DNA from: an uncultured Verrucomicrobia subdivision 3 bacterium
Lineage (GTDB): Bacteria > Verrucomicrobiota > Verrucomicrobiia > Limisphaerales > UBA11358
Direction: 5' to 3'
DNA: 51,860 nt
Assembly (NCBI GenBank): GCA_903895255.1
Contig: CAITTG010000111.1
Span: 1 to 51,860 of the forward strand
The position numbers and the translations under genes were made by a program. Below the pieces are notes generated by a model that saw only the letters and a program-made list of their open reading frames with translations, ran no database searches and was not told the origin of the DNA. Numbering within the stretch: position 1 is the stretch's first letter; each line of letters opens with the position of its first letter. This document shows, piece by piece, positions 16,261-26,893 of the stretch.

Positions 16261-16459
16261 GACGTTGCAAATGGCATTGTAGGAAGCCCGGGCCGGGATG
16301 GAAAGCGGAATGAGGAGATGAAAAGCCAAATAACGTCCGGCTCCCGCCTGCGCAAACCCGGCCCAATCCTGCGCAACTCGTCTGTTGCAGTGGCGGGCGA
16401 ACCTTGTATGTTAAGGGGACTTGAGTGACCAGTGCCCGACGCCGGAGCCGGTTCGCCTT

Positions 16460-18097
16460 ATGGAATCAGAAAATTTGAGAGTGCTGTTGATCGGCAATGA
16501 CGAGCGCTGCGCGTTCGCCGTGGCGGAGTGGTTGCGGGTCACGACCCAGTCCAGCGAGCTCCAGACCGCGACCAACATTGATGCCGGGCTGGCCCGGCTG
16601 CGCGAGGGAAATTTCCACGTAATCCTGTTTGAAGTGCCGGCGGTGAGCTTGGCCTGGCTGTTTCAATTGACCTCGCTGGTCACCCAGGCGGTGCGGGTGC
16701 CGGTGATTGTGCTGGGACCGGCCAATGATAAGGTGTTTTCCTCCGAGGTGGTCCGCAACGGGGCGCAGGATTACCTCGTAAAGGAGGACTTGAATTTGTT
16801 CATGCTGGAACACGCCGTCCAGTGCGCCATCGAGCGGCAGGAGGAGCGCATTGCCCTGATTGATGAGCGGGAAAATTATTACAGCGTTTTCGACCATTTG
16901 ATCGAGGGGATTTTTCGCACCACCCCGGACGGGCATTACCTCCTGGCCAATGTGGCGCTGGCGCGCATTTATGGTTATGAAACCCCGCTCGAATTGATGG
17001 CCAGCATCAAGGACATTGCCAGCCGGCTTTATGTGGAGCCGGGCCGGCGGGAGGAATTTGTCCGCCTCATGCAGTTGCACGACACCCTGAGTGGGTTTGA
17101 ATCCCGGATTTACCGCAAGGACGGCACGATCATCTGGATCGCGGAAAACTGCCGGGCGGTGCGGGATGGCAAGGGGCGCCTGATGTATTACGAGGGCACC
17201 GTGGAGGACATCAGCGAACGCAAACGGTCCGAGGAGCAAATCCGCCGGGCCACCAGTGAATTGTCCCGGAGTCGTGAGGAACTGCGGGGCAAAAACCTGG
17301 TCATGGAGGAAAACCTCCGCACGGCCCGGGAAATCCAGCTCGCGATGCTGCCGCAATCCTATCCGGGGTTTCCCGCCGGGATTGATGCCGCCAACAGTGC
17401 GTTTCAGTTTGTCCACCGCTACCAACCGGCCGAGGCCGTCAGCGGAGACTTTTTCAGTATCTCTGCGTTATCCGACGAGGAGGTGGGGGTGTTCATTTGC
17501 GACGTCACCGGCCATGGCGTGCGGGCGGCCCTGGTGACGGCCATGATCCGGGCGCTGTCGGAGGAACTTAAACCTTTGGCGCGGGATCCCGGGTCTTACC
17601 TGCGGAAATTGAACTCGGATTTGTGCAGTATCCTCAAAAGCACCGGCTCCCCGATGCTGACCACGGCGTTTTACCTGGTGGCCAACTGCCAGACCGGCAC
17701 CCTGCGCTACTCCAACGCCGGGCATCCCAAGCCTTTGATCGTCAATGCCACCGCCAACCGGGTGCAGCCGCTGGTCAATGACTGCGGCCACAGCCAGCCC
17801 GCTTTGGGGTTGTTTGACGACCCGCCCTATCTGACCAGCGAGACCATTATTGTCCCTGGGGATTTCCTCATGCTCTTCACCGACGGGCTCTACGAGGTCC
17901 AGGGGCAGAACGAGGAATTGTACTCGCAACAACGCCTGGTGGTGGATGTGAAGAGTCTCATCGCGCTGCCGGGCGGGCAATTGTTTGATGAATTGGTCGA
18001 GCGCATCCGCAACTTTTCCCTCGACCACGGCTTCGATGACGATGTCTGCCTGGTGGGCGTGGAATACGCGCGGAAGACCATGCGGTTTAAGTGCTGA
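16460..18097 (+). CDS. Pseudo-receiver / PAS / SpoIIE-type PP2C phosphatase
   Basis: 545 aa from the ATG at 16460; a TTG at 16421 would add 13 residues but leaves only 2 nt after an AAGGGGA, so I prefer the ATG. Residues 5-118 fold like a response-regulator receiver, but the phospho-acceptor position is Glu58 (VILFEVPA) and the usual Thr/Ser is Gly86; Lys108 is kept (QDYLVKED). A PAS domain (about 127-245) ends in EDISERKRSEEQ, followed by a coiled coil (about 245-295). The SpoIIE/RsbU phosphatase domain follows, with SGDFFS, ICDVTGHGVRAALV, SNAGHPKPL, LFTDGLYE and GFDDDVCLVG carrying the metal-binding aspartates. Such proteins usually dephosphorylate an anti-sigma-factor antagonist; no STAS or RsbW-type gene is nearby. 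Confidence 0.9.
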   Translation: MESENLRVLLIGNDERCAFAVAEWLRVTTQSSELQTATNIDAGLARLREGNFHVILFEVPAVSLAWLFQLTSLVTQAVRVPVIVLGPANDKVFSSEVVRNGAQDYLVKEDLNLFMLEHAVQCAIERQEERIALIDERENYYSVFDHLIEGIFRTTPDGHYLLANVALARIYGYETPLELMASIKDIASRLYVEPGRREEFVRLMQLHDTLSGFESRIYRKDGTIIWIAENCRAVRDGKGRLMYYEGTVEDISERKRSEEQIRRATSELSRSREELRGKNLVMEENLRTAREIQLAMLPQSYPGFPAGIDAANSAFQFVHRYQPAEAVSGDFFSISALSDEEVGVFICDVTGHGVRAALVTAMIRALSEELKPLARDPGSYLRKLNSDLCSILKSTGSPMLTTAFYLVANCQTGTLRYSNAGHPKPLIVNATANRVQPLVNDCGHSQPALGLFDDPPYLTSETIIVPGDFLMLFTDGLYEVQGQNEELYSQQRLVVDVKSLIALPGGQLFDELVERIRNFSLDHGFDDDVCLVGVEYARKTMRFKC

Positions 18098-18106
18098 ATC
18101 TTTCAG

Positions 18107-18130
18107 CGCGGTATATTACCCGCGGTTTTT
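18107..18130 (+). terminator. Possible short terminator after the phosphatase gene
   Basis: CGCGG (18107-18111) pairs with CCGCG (18120-18124) around an 8-nt AT-rich loop and is followed by G and five T. The stem is only 5 bp, so efficiency is uncertain. It sits 10 bp past the stop codon and 28 bp before the next gene. Confidence 0.45.
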
Positions 18131-18157
18131 ATTGGGAAATAATTCGCTCAGTATTTT

Positions 18158-18838
18158 ATGAAAAATTTTCCAAAGGATTTGTTTTCCATCGGAAGTTTTC
18201 TCATTGTTTTTTTCATTGCGCTTTCGGTCTCCTTGCTAATCCCTGCAACACCTCATGTGGGACGGGTGGCCATGCGGAATAAAGCCAAGATCGAAATAAG
18301 CGCGCTCGAACAGGCGATCAAAAGCTACCACGAAGTATATGGTCGCATACCGGTTTCGGCTTCGGTTCTTCAGACTGCTAATTCAGGGAGTTTTACCTAT
18401 GGTGCCGTCATCCCCAATCCCAAGTCGCCCAGCCCCATCGGCACATTAATGCGCGGACAAGTTGTATTAAATTCCGAGCTAATCGCCGTGCTCATGGATT
18501 TAACCAATTACCCGGGCAATCCCGGTCAGTCCACGATCAATACGAATCACTGTCTTAACCATCAACACACCAAGTTTCTGAATGCCAATTTCGTTGCTGA
18601 GACCTCATCCGGAGGCGTGGGGCCGGATTTGGTTTATCGTGATCCTTGGGGAACCCCCTACTTCATCACCGTCAATTTAGGTGACACCAACCAGTGTCAG
18701 GATGAGTTTTATTTCCGACCAGGGTTGCCTGCGATAGCGCAAGTGATGGTCTGGTCGGCTGGTCCGGATATGAAAATCAATACCAGTGCCCCGCGGGGTG
18801 AGGCGGAGAATAAGGACAATATCGTAAGTTGGCGGTAA
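18158..18838 (+). CDS. GspG-like pseudopilin-type protein, atypical N-terminus
   Basis: 226 aa. One N-terminal membrane helix (about 9-29, IGSFLIVFFIALSVSLL) is followed by NKAKIEISALEQAIKSYHEVYGRIP, like the spine helix and start of a type II secretion major pseudopilin. The C-terminal part has YRDPWGTPYFITVNLG and VMVWSAGPDMKIN, matching the GspG pattern of DPWGxPY and a late GPD. The prepilin peptidase motif (GFTLxE) is missing, so it is probably anchored but not processed as a pilin. It has lower GC than its neighbours. A terminator follows. Similar free-standing genes are common in Verrucomicrobia; the role is unknown. Confidence 0.65.
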   Translation: MKNFPKDLFSIGSFLIVFFIALSVSLLIPATPHVGRVAMRNKAKIEISALEQAIKSYHEVYGRIPVSASVLQTANSGSFTYGAVIPNPKSPSPIGTLMRGQVVLNSELIAVLMDLTNYPGNPGQSTINTNHCLNHQHTKFLNANFVAETSSGGVGPDLVYRDPWGTPYFITVNLGDTNQCQDEFYFRPGLPAIAQVMVWSAGPDMKINTSAPRGEAENKDNIVSWR

Positions 18839-18864
18839 CGGTTAGTGTCTGGAATTGAAATCAA

Positions 18865-18894
18865 AAAGCCCGTGAACTCGCGTTCACGGGCTTT
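18865..18894. terminator. Bidirectional terminator between the pseudopilin-like gene and typA
   Basis: A perfect 12-bp stem, AAAGCCCGTGAA (18865-18876) with TTCACGGGCTTT (18883-18894), with a 6-nt loop. A-tracts on the left and T on the right allow use from both strands. It sits between two converging genes, 26 bp from each stop or less. Confidence 0.9.
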
Positions 18895-18920
18895 GAAACC
18901 TATCGATTGCGTCGGATAAC

Positions 18921-20756
18921 TTACTCCGTCACGAACCGGATGCTGCGGGATTTTTCCGACCGCTTGCGCTGGTTTTCGTCCAGCACTTTTTTGCGCAGGC
19001 GCAAGTTCTTCGGCGTCGCTTCCACGTACTCATCCGTGTCGATGTATTCCAGCGCGCGTTCGAGGCTCAGTTTGAGCGGCGCGTTCAATTGAATGCCCTT
19101 GCCATCGCCCTGGGAGCGCATGTTGGTCAGGCGCTTTTCCTTCACGGGGTTAACCGGGATGTCGTTTTCGCGCGAGTTTTCGCCCACAATCATGCCCACG
19201 TACACCTGGTCGCCGGGCTCAATCATCAAGCGGCCGCGTTCCTGCACCATGTTCAGGGCGTACGAGGTGGCTTCGCCGGAATCCATCGAAACTAGGGAGC
19301 CGTTTTTGCGGGCGGCGATTTCGCCGCGGTCCTCGCCGTATTCATGGAACAAGTGGCTCATCACCCCCATGCCCTTGGTGGAGTTTACGAGGTCGGTTTC
19401 AAAGCCGATCAGGCCGCGCATGGGGACCAGGGCTTCGACGGAAACCTGGTTGCCCACGTGGTTCATGTTGGTGATCTGCGCCTTGCGGCCGGCCAGATTC
19501 TCCATGATGGTGCCAAGGTTTTCGCTGGGCACTTCCACAAACAATTTTTCGATCGGTTCGAGCGGATTGCCGTTCTCGTCCTTTTTCCAGAGCACTTCCG
19601 GGCGGGACACGAGCACCTCGTGGCCTTCGCGGCGCATTTGTTCCACGAGAATGGCGATTTGCATTTCGCCGCGCCCGCTGACCGCGAAGATTTTCGGGTC
19701 CGAGGTTTGGGCGACGCGGAGGGCCACGTTGGTGCGGGTTTCCTTCACCAGCCGGTCCCAGATGTGGCGGGCGGTGACGAGCTTGCCATCCTGGCCGGCC
19801 AGGGGACTGTCGTTCACGGCGAATTCCATTTGAATGGTCGGCGGATCAATCGGGATGTAGGGCAGTGAGTCGCGCAATTCGGAATCGCAAATGCTCTCGC
19901 CGATGAAGACGTCTTCAAAACCGCAGAGACCGACGATGTCGCCGGCGTGGGCTTCCTGCACTTCAATGCGCTTCATGCCCTCGAAGTGGTAGATCGCCGT
20001 GATCTTGTTTTTGGTGGTCTTGCCGCTGCCATGGCGGCAAATGGCGGGATCCCCAAGCTTGACCTTGCCTTCATGGATTTTGCCGAAGGCGATACGCCCG
20101 AGATACTCACTGTAGTCCAGGTTGGCCACCAGCAATTGGAAGCCTTCACCCGCCTTGGCGCGCGGCGGCGGAATGTGTTTCACAATCGCGTCGAACAGGG
20201 GTTCCATCGTGCCGCTGACGTGCTCCAGCTCCGTTTTGGCATAGCCCATTTTGGCCGAGCAATAAATGAACGGGAAATCCAGCTGCTCATCCGTGGCGTT
20301 GAGTGACATGAACAGCTCAAACACCTGGTCCAGCACCTTTTTCGGATTGGCATTCTCGCGGTCGATCTTGTTGATGACCACAATCGGCTTGGCCCCGGCT
20401 TCCAGCGCCTTGCGCAGCACGAAGCGGGTCTGGGCCTGCGGGCCTTCCGCGGAATCCACCACGAGCAGCACGCCATCGATCATGTTCATGATGCGCTCCA
20501 CCTCGCCGCCGAAATCAGCGTGTCCGGGGGTGTCCACAATGTTGATGTGGTAATTCTTGTATTTGAAGGCGGCGTTTTTGGCGCGGATGGTGATGCCCTT
20601 CTCGCGTTCCAAATCCATCGAATCCATCAGGCGTTCGACCTGGGTTTCGTGCTGGTTGGCACGGAAGGTGCCGGATTGCTTGAGCAGACAGTCCACGAGG
20701 GTGGTCTTGCCATGGTCGACGTGGGCGATGATCGCGATATTTCTTATGTGCTGCAT
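18921..20756 (-). CDS. typA: Ribosome-associated GTPase TypA/BipA
   Basis: 611 aa, full family length. A translational GTPase related to EF-G and LepA that helps 50S assembly and stress or cold adaptation. G-motifs: [15 protein letters not shown] near residue 11, [17 protein letters not shown], and NKIDREN. The C-terminal family domain follows ([55 protein letters not shown]). The gene converges on the pseudopilin-like gene across a bidirectional terminator. It lies 129 bp downstream of the GH43 start-distal end on the same strand but is unrelated to it by function. Confidence 0.97.
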   Translation of the reverse strand: MQHIRNIAIIAHVDHGKTTLVDCLLKQSGTFRANQHETQVERLMDSMDLEREKGITIRAKNAAFKYKNYHINIVDTPGHADFGGEVERIMNMIDGVLLVVDSAEGPQAQTRFVLRKALEAGAKPIVVINKIDRENANPKKVLDQVFELFMSLNATDEQLDFPFIYCSAKMGYAKTELEHVSGTMEPLFDAIVKHIPPPRAKAGEGFQLLVANLDYSEYLGRIAFGKIHEGKVKLGDPAICRHGSGKTTKNKITAIYHFEGMKRIEVQEAHAGDIVGLCGFEDVFIGESICDSELRDSLPYIPIDPPTIQMEFAVNDSPLAGQDGKLVTARHIWDRLVKETRTNVALRVAQTSDPKIFAVSGRGEMQIAILVEQMRREGHEVLVSRPEVLWKKDENGNPLEPIEKLFVEVPSENLGTIMENLAGRKAQITNMNHVGNQVSVEALVPMRGLIGFETDLVNSTKGMGVMSHLFHEYGEDRGEIAARKNGSLVSMDSGEATSYALNMVQERGRLMIEPGDQVYVGMIVGENSRENDIPVNPVKEKRLTNMRSQGDGKGIQLNAPLKLSLERALEYIDTDEYVEATPKNLRLRKKVLDENQRKRSEKSRSIRFVTE

Positions 20757-20885
20757 GGTGTCTAGGTTCTCTAAAATAGTCGCTCATCTTGCCAGTTCCC
20801 TGCCAAAGGTCAAGTCACGGCTGGTTAAATTTTTGCGACGATTGGGCGGCGGCGATGCCTCCCGGCGGGCGGACGTTTTGCGCTC

Positions 20886-22526
20886 CTAATGCGTGGCACT
20901 CACCGGTTGGTAATGAAACCAGTCAAAATCCGCCTCGCCACCGCTCAGCAGCATGCCGTCGGTGTTAAAGGCGAACAAGCCGGGGCGCGCGCCTTTCCAC
21001 CAACTGAACACGATTTTAACGGGCGACCCCAGCGGCGTGAAGGTGGTTCCGTCCAGGCTGTAGGCATAGCTGGCGGTCTCATCCGGGGCGATGGTCACCC
21101 GCAATTGGATCAAATCCTGGGTCAATTCATCCCCCATGCTCTCAGAGTTGGCCGTATGGAGGGTAATGAGCTTGCGGCCATCCACCTGCCGGATGCCAAT
21201 CCAACTCGCCTGATTGCAGAGCATGCACAGGCCGGCGGATTCGCGGTCCACCATTCGATGCGTGTCGAGCAGGGTGGTGGCGGTGAACGCGGGATCGGCG
21301 GCGATTTGAGTGAGGGTGTTGCGTGCGGTGAGCAGATCGGTCGCCGTATGGGCGGTTAAGCGCAAAAAGCCCGCGCGGTCGGTGAGCGACCAGGCGTTGT
21401 CCACCGGGTTGTGATTCCATTCCCACTGCAATCCCAGGGTGGCGGAGTTGAACTCATCACTGGTTTGCGGGATCATAATGGGACCGGGGGCGACATCCGG
21501 CTTGGCATGGGTAAGCACCGGCTGGCCCACGGGACCGGCAATGCCCTGGCCAATCACCGCGTCGCGCGCGGGCGTGGCCGGCTTCCACCACCCGGTCACG
21601 GGGTCGGGATTGGGCTCGCCCATCACCGGCCAGTCATCCACCCACGTGACCGGTTCCAAATGAATAATCCGGCCCAGGGCGCCCCGGGATTGGAAATGCA
21701 GAAACCAGCTTTGGCCCGACGGGGTTTCCACATAGCCACCCTGATGAGGGCCATTGATCGCCGTGGTCCCGCGACTGAGGACAATTTTGAAATCGTAGGG
21801 CCCATAAATATTGGTGGAACGCAACACCGCCTGCGTGCCGCCGCTCACCCCGCCGCAGGGGGCAAAGATATAATACCAGCCGTGGCGCTTGTAGAGCTTG
21901 GGACCTTCCAGGGTGTGCAAATTGCGGCTGTCCCGGGCAATGAGTTTGCCGGCATCCAGCACCGATTTCCCGTCCGAACTCAGCTTGTGCAAGTACAGCG
22001 GCCCGGCCCCCAGGACGGAATGGATTAAGTACGCGCTCCCATCATCATCCCAAAAAGGGCAGGGATCCTCCAATCGCGCCTTGGGCAGGACGCAGGTGAT
22101 CGGGTCCCATGGACCTTCGGGCTTGACGGCGGAGGTCATAAATATCCCCTCATCCGGCGTGGGGAAATAAACGTAAAACCGGCCGTCATGATAGCGAATC
22201 GCGGGCGCCCAGCAGCCCCGGCCATACCGGTTGGTATCGCCAAGATTATAGGCGGGATCTATGTCCAGACGCGGAAACACATGGCCGATGATGGTCCAAT
22301 TGACCAGATCCGTGGATTTGAGCACCGGAATCCCCGGCATGAAGGCGAAGCTGGAGGCAACCAAATAGAAATCCCCGCCCACGCGAATGACATCCGGGTC
22401 CGAATAGTCCGCGAACAGGACCGGATTTTGATAGGAGCCGTTGCCGAGGTCGGACTGCCAGGCTGGCAGCCGGACCGGCAGCAGCGCAAACAAGAGAACG
22501 AGGGCAAACGCGAGCATGGTTTTCAT
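20886..22526 (-). CDS. Secreted glycoside hydrolase family 43 protein (beta-xylosidase/arabinofuranosidase type)
   Basis: 546 aa from the ATG at 22526, which gives a signal peptide ([20 protein letters not shown]); a longer frame to 22658 adds residues that break this. Residues about 30-320 form the five-bladed GH43 propeller. The catalytic base is in [20 protein letters not shown], the pKa-modulating Asp region in [17 protein letters not shown], and the acid in [37 protein letters not shown] is also typical. Residues about 350-540 resemble the GH43 C-terminal beta-sandwich ([18 protein letters not shown]). It likely removes xylose or arabinose from plant-type polysaccharides outside the cytoplasm. 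No transporter or other CAZyme gene is adjacent. Confidence 0.88.
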   Translation of the reverse strand: MKTMLAFALVLLFALLPVRLPAWQSDLGNGSYQNPVLFADYSDPDVIRVGGDFYLVASSFAFMPGIPVLKSTDLVNWTIIGHVFPRLDIDPAYNLGDTNRYGRGCWAPAIRYHDGRFYVYFPTPDEGIFMTSAVKPEGPWDPITCVLPKARLEDPCPFWDDDGSAYLIHSVLGAGPLYLHKLSSDGKSVLDAGKLIARDSRNLHTLEGPKLYKRHGWYYIFAPCGGVSGGTQAVLRSTNIYGPYDFKIVLSRGTTAINGPHQGGYVETPSGQSWFLHFQSRGALGRIIHLEPVTWVDDWPVMGEPNPDPVTGWWKPATPARDAVIGQGIAGPVGQPVLTHAKPDVAPGPIMIPQTSDEFNSATLGLQWEWNHNPVDNAWSLTDRAGFLRLTAHTATDLLTARNTLTQIAADPAFTATTLLDTHRMVDRESAGLCMLCNQASWIGIRQVDGRKLITLHTANSESMGDELTQDLIQLRVTIAPDETASYAYSLDGTTFTPLGSPVKIVFSWWKGARPGLFAFNTDGMLLSGGEADFDWFHYQPVSATH

Positions 22527-22783
22527 TAAGTGGTCAATTTGGTTAAAGTGGGCGGTAAAATCAAAACTATTTGCAGGGTATGCGCGGTGTGGACGGGCGC
22601 ACCCTCCGGGCTCGTTGCTCCATCCGCCAAAAAATCGCCTAAAATGCCCGATTTCCATCGGTTTTGCTACTTCGGCCGGAAGCTGTCAACACCTATTAGT
22701 AGTGCCCTGCTAAAAATTATGCACCATATGATGTATTTTTGCTTTACAGCCCCCGCAATCTTTGGTTGGCTCATGGCTAGATC

Positions 22784-25700
22784 ATGTATCTCAAGAATTT
22801 AACGGTTTTTGGCTTCAAATCCTTCGCGGATAAGACCTCGCTGAACTTCCAGCCGGGTGTCACGGCGATTGTCGGCCCGAACGGCTGCGGCAAGTCCAAT
22901 GTGTCTGATTCCATCCGCTGGGTGCTGGGCGAACAATCCGCCAAGGCGCTGCGTGGTGGCGAGATGGCGGACGTGATCTTCAATGGCACCGATTCCCGCA
23001 AGCCCATGGCGATGGCCGAGGTTTCCCTCACGCTGGGCGGCGTGGATGCCGAGCATTTGCAAGCCGCCGGGGTGGAAGTGGCATATGACGAGGTCACGGT
23101 GACCCGCCGCATCTACCGGGATGGCGGCAGTGAATACTTCATCAACCGCACCTCCTGCCGGCTCCGGGACATTCAGCAGCTCTTCATGGGCACGGGCGTC
23201 GGTCGTTCCAGCTATAGTATTCTGGCCCAGGGGCATATTACCCAGATCCTCTCCAGCAAACCCGAGGACCGCCGCTTGATTTTTGAGGAAGCAGCGGGGA
23301 TCACCAAATTCAAGAGCCAGAAGAAGGAATCGCTCCGCAAACTCGAAGCCACGGACCAGAACCTCCTGCGGGTGGAAGACCTTATCCGCGAGGTGAAACG
23401 CCAGATTGGCTCCCTCCAGCGTCAGGCCGGCAAGGCGCGGCGCTACAAACAACTCGCCCTCGATCTGGAGCATTTGGAAACCCAACTGGCGCGCCATCAA
23501 TATGATGTGCTCCAGGTGGCGATCGCTGAGAAACAGGCCCAGGCGGAGCAGTTACGCGTGGAAATTGAGACGACCACCAGCGATGTGCAGAAGGGCGAGG
23601 ATGAAATCGCCCAGTTGCGCACCCGCCTCACTGAGTTGGAGCATGAGGTCGCCGCCTTGCAACAAAAGGGTTTGGAACTCAAGTCCGGCATCGACCGCCA
23701 CGCCAGCCGCATTCATTTCAACGAGGAACGCCTCCGCGAACTCGAATCGCAAAATGGCAAAGCACTGGCCGACATCGCCCAGGCCGAGGAGCGCCGCGCC
23801 GCCGCTGCCGCCGATTTTGCTTCCGTGACCGAAGGCCTCGCCTCCTCCGAAGCCGCCCTCGCCGGCCACCGGGAAGCGTTGGAAGCCAAGTTGGAATCCG
23901 TCCGCCTCGTGGACGGCCAGTTGCGCCAGCGCCAGGAGGAATTGCGCCAGGCCCAGTCCGGGGCCTTCGCCGCCGCCCAGACCCTGAGCCGCGTGCGCAA
24001 CGAACTGAACACGCTGGACCTGCAAAAGCAGGGCAACACCGTGCGTTTGGAGAAGCTCGCCTCGGAAAATGTGCAGTTGGAAGAGGAACGCGCGCGGCTG
24101 GAAGTCCGGCTGCTCGAATTCACCGCCACCGTCGAGGAGGAGAAGTTGCTCGCGCAAACCAAGCGCGGTTCCGTGGAGGAACGCCAGACCCGTCTGCGCC
24201 AGTTGCAAACCGAGTTGCAACAATCCTCGCAGGAGCAGGACAAGCTCCTGCAACGCCAGGCGGAAAAACGTTCGCGCCTGAATGTGCTGGAGCAGTTGGA
24301 AGGTTCCCATGAAGGCTTCAGTCCGGGCACCCAAGCGGCCTTGCGCCAGTCCAAGTCCGTCATCGGCTCGCTCGTGGACCACATCCGTGTGCCCGACCAG
24401 TACGTGGTCGCGATTGAAAACGCCCTCGGTCACAATTTGCAACTGGTGCTCACCGAGCAACCCGCCGCCGCGCAGGAAATTCTCGCGGGACTGACCGCCA
24501 ACAAATCCGGCCGCGCCAGCATCGCCGCCCTGACCCTCGGCCTGCCCGAGGAATTGCCCGCCATTCTCCCGGCCGCGTCCGTCGTTGCGGCTCCGGTCCT
24601 GACCCCGGAGGGCGAAGCCTCCGCTGCCGCGCCGACTGAACCTGTCGCACCCGCCACTCCCATCGTTCATGCCTTGAGCATTGTGCAGGCGGATGGCTCC
24701 GTGGAAAAACTGCTGCGCGCCCTCTTGGGTCGCACCTACATCGCGGCCGACCTCGCCACCGCCACCGCCCAGATTCAGAACGGCCACGCGGGCTGCGATT
24801 TCGTCACGCTCACCGGGGATTTGCTCAGCCGCCACGGCGTCTATACCGGCGGTTCCCTCAACGGCGCGGGCAACAGCAAGGCTCCGTCCTCCATCCTCGG
24901 CCGGAAAAACCAGATCAGCGAATTGCAAGCTGAACTGGCGGTCATCCAGGAGCAGGTCGCCGAGGCCAGCCGCCGGCGCGGCGCGTTGCTCAGCGAGCAG
25001 ACGGAATTGCAGGCCAGCTTGCAGCAGGCCCAGACCGAACTGCGCCAGCAGGAAGTCGCCATCGCCACCCGCGAAGGCGAGTTCAAGGCGCTCAACACCT
25101 CCCAACGCCTGCTGCTCCAGAAAATTGACACCGTTGGTTTCGAGGTGCAAAACCTCACCGACCAGTTGGAGGAGGGTCTCCAAAAACGCGGCGCGCTCGG
25201 CGTCCAGCTCGAGGAATTGGAAGCCCGCGAACGCTCCGGCCAGGAACGCGTGGCCACGCTCACCACCGAGCTCGAAGCTCTGCGCACTGAACGCGACACC
25301 GCCAACGCCGCGCTTACGGAAAACAAAGTCTCGCTCGCCGCTCAAGAGCAATTGTTGGCCTCCTACCGCCAGCAGCGCATCACCTTGGAACGGCGCATCC
25401 AGGAACTCGGCCAGTTGGTGGACCAGCGCCGTCATGACATGGCGTCCGTGCTCAGCCGCAAGGAGCAGGCGGAACTGGAAATCCAGGAATCCCGCGGCCA
25501 GGCCGAACGCCTCGAGCATGAGCGCGAACTGGTCAGCCAGCAGACGGCCGAATTAATGGGCCGGCAGCAGGCCCAGCAGGCGGAAATCACCCAGCGCGAA
25601 GAACAATTGCGCGCCCAGCGCCGGCGTTTGACCGACATCCAGGCCCAGCGCGGCGGCATAGAAATTGAGCTGGCCCAGAAGGCCATGTCCGTGCAAAACC

Positions 25701-26647
25701 TCTGCGAGAAGATCCAGCAAAAGTATCACGTGGCGCTCGAAAACGTGCGCAGCGAGTGCATCACCATCACCGTGGCCGATGAGGGCCCGGCCAAGGTGGA
25801 GACGCTCACCCCCGAGCAAATGGCCGAGGCCGGCGCCGCCACCGACTGGACCGCCGTCGCGGAGCAGGTGGAATCTCTCTCCAAAAAGATTGAGGACATC
25901 GGCCCCGTCAACCTCGTGGCCATCGAGGAATACGAGGAAACCGAGCAGCGCCATCAGTTCCTCACCCAGCAGTTCGACGACCTGGTTAATGCCAAGACCC
26001 AGTTGCTGGAAATCATCAACCGCATCAACACCCAGACGCGGACGATGTTCCTCGAGACCTTCGAGAAAATCCGCGACAATTTCCGCGCGATGTTCGTGGA
26101 CGTCTTCGGCGGCGGCAAGGCCGACCTCGTGCTCGCCGACGCCAGTGACGTCCTGGAAAGCGGCATCGACATCGTGGCCCGCCCGCCCGGCAAGCAGTTG
26201 CAGGGCATCTCGCTGCTCTCCGGCGGCGAGCAGACGATGGTGGCCGTGTCGCTGCTGTTCTCCATCTACCAGGTCAAGCCCAGCCCGTTCTGCGTGCTGG
26301 ATGAATTGGACGCCCCGCTCGACGAATCGAATATCAATCGTTTCGTCAAGGTGCTGCAACGCTTCCTCAACCACTCGCAATTCGTCATCATCACGCACAA
26401 CAAGCGCACCATCGGCATGGCCGACGTGCTCTACGGCGTGACCATGGAGGAGCACGGCGTGAGCAAGATCGTCAGCGTGAAATTCCACAAGGCTGAGGAG
26501 CAGTTGCCCATGACCACCACGGCGACTTCCAATGCGAAGGCCCTGGAATCCCCGGCGCCAGCGGAAAAGCCGGCGGAACCCCGGCCGGAAGTTGCAGCGG
26601 AAACTGTCGCCGCCGGCGAGCCCGCACCGGAAACTCCCGCGAGCTAG
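22784..26647 (+). CDS. smc: Chromosome segregation protein SMC
   Basis: 1287 aa. The ATPase of the SMC-Scp condensin, which loads near the origin and aligns chromosome arms. The Walker A motif GPNGCGKSN is at 31-39 after MYLKNLTVFGFKSFADKT. Long coiled coils (about 170-500 and 660-1000) flank a hinge (about 510-655) that keeps DHIRVPDQYVVAIENALG and TLTGDLLSRHGVYTGGSLNG. The ABC signature LLSGGEQTM is at about 1144 and Walker B with the D-loop (CVLDELDAPLDESN) at about 1169. Two unusual parts are an Ala/Pro/Glu-rich insertion inside the hinge at about 597-625, and a 45-residue Ala/Pro/Glu tail after the ATPase head. The scpA and scpB genes are not in the window. Confidence 0.97.
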   Translation: MYLKNLTVFGFKSFADKTSLNFQPGVTAIVGPNGCGKSNVSDSIRWVLGEQSAKALRGGEMADVIFNGTDSRKPMAMAEVSLTLGGVDAEHLQAAGVEVAYDEVTVTRRIYRDGGSEYFINRTSCRLRDIQQLFMGTGVGRSSYSILAQGHITQILSSKPEDRRLIFEEAAGITKFKSQKKESLRKLEATDQNLLRVEDLIREVKRQIGSLQRQAGKARRYKQLALDLEHLETQLARHQYDVLQVAIAEKQAQAEQLRVEIETTTSDVQKGEDEIAQLRTRLTELEHEVAALQQKGLELKSGIDRHASRIHFNEERLRELESQNGKALADIAQAEERRAAAAADFASVTEGLASSEAALAGHREALEAKLESVRLVDGQLRQRQEELRQAQSGAFAAAQTLSRVRNELNTLDLQKQGNTVRLEKLASENVQLEEERARLEVRLLEFTATVEEEKLLAQTKRGSVEERQTRLRQLQTELQQSSQEQDKLLQRQAEKRSRLNVLEQLEGSHEGFSPGTQAALRQSKSVIGSLVDHIRVPDQYVVAIENALGHNLQLVLTEQPAAAQEILAGLTANKSGRASIAALTLGLPEELPAILPAASVVAAPVLTPEGEASAAAPTEPVAPATPIVHALSIVQADGSVEKLLRALLGRTYIAADLATATAQIQNGHAGCDFVTLTGDLLSRHGVYTGGSLNGAGNSKAPSSILGRKNQISELQAELAVIQEQVAEASRRRGALLSEQTELQASLQQAQTELRQQEVAIATREGEFKALNTSQRLLLQKIDTVGFEVQNLTDQLEEGLQKRGALGVQLEELEARERSGQERVATLTTELEALRTERDTANAALTENKVSLAAQEQLLASYRQQRITLERRIQELGQLVDQRRHDMASVLSRKEQAELEIQESRGQAERLEHERELVSQQTAELMGRQQAQQAEITQREEQLRAQRRRLTDIQAQRGGIEIELAQKAMSVQNLCEKIQQKYHVALENVRSECITITVADEGPAKVETLTPEQMAEAGAATDWTAVAEQVESLSKKIEDIGPVNLVAIEEYEETEQRHQFLTQQFDDLVNAKTQLLEIINRINTQTRTMFLETFEKIRDNFRAMFVDVFGGGKADLVLADASDVLESGIDIVARPPGKQLQGISLLSGGEQTMVAVSLLFSIYQVKPSPFCVLDELDAPLDESNINRFVKVLQRFLNHSQFVIITHNKRTIGMADVLYGVTMEEHGVSKIVSVKFHKAEEQLPMTTTATSNAKALESPAPAEKPAEPRPEVAAETVAAGEPAPETPAS

Positions 26648-26893
26648 TACAGGCCAGTTGCTGGCGGCATGCAGCGTCATTTACCTCCCGTTTGCTGTCC
26701 AACTCCATGGACTGCGCCGGCAGAGCGTTAGCGGCGACGGCGCTTTTCGCACGACTACCTGCAACGTCAGGCTCGTAATAGCCTTGCTCTGGCGGAAAAC
26801 CGCCTGGGTTTGCCTTTAAGATTTGCCTGTTGCCGTCCACAAAAACACCCACAGTTGACATCCAACCCAATATTCCGTAATCAAAAGCCCATC

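Noticed and set aside
23552..25519. 655-codon minus-strand frame inside smc
   Set aside because: Leu/Gly/Phe-rich antisense reading of coiled-coil codons.
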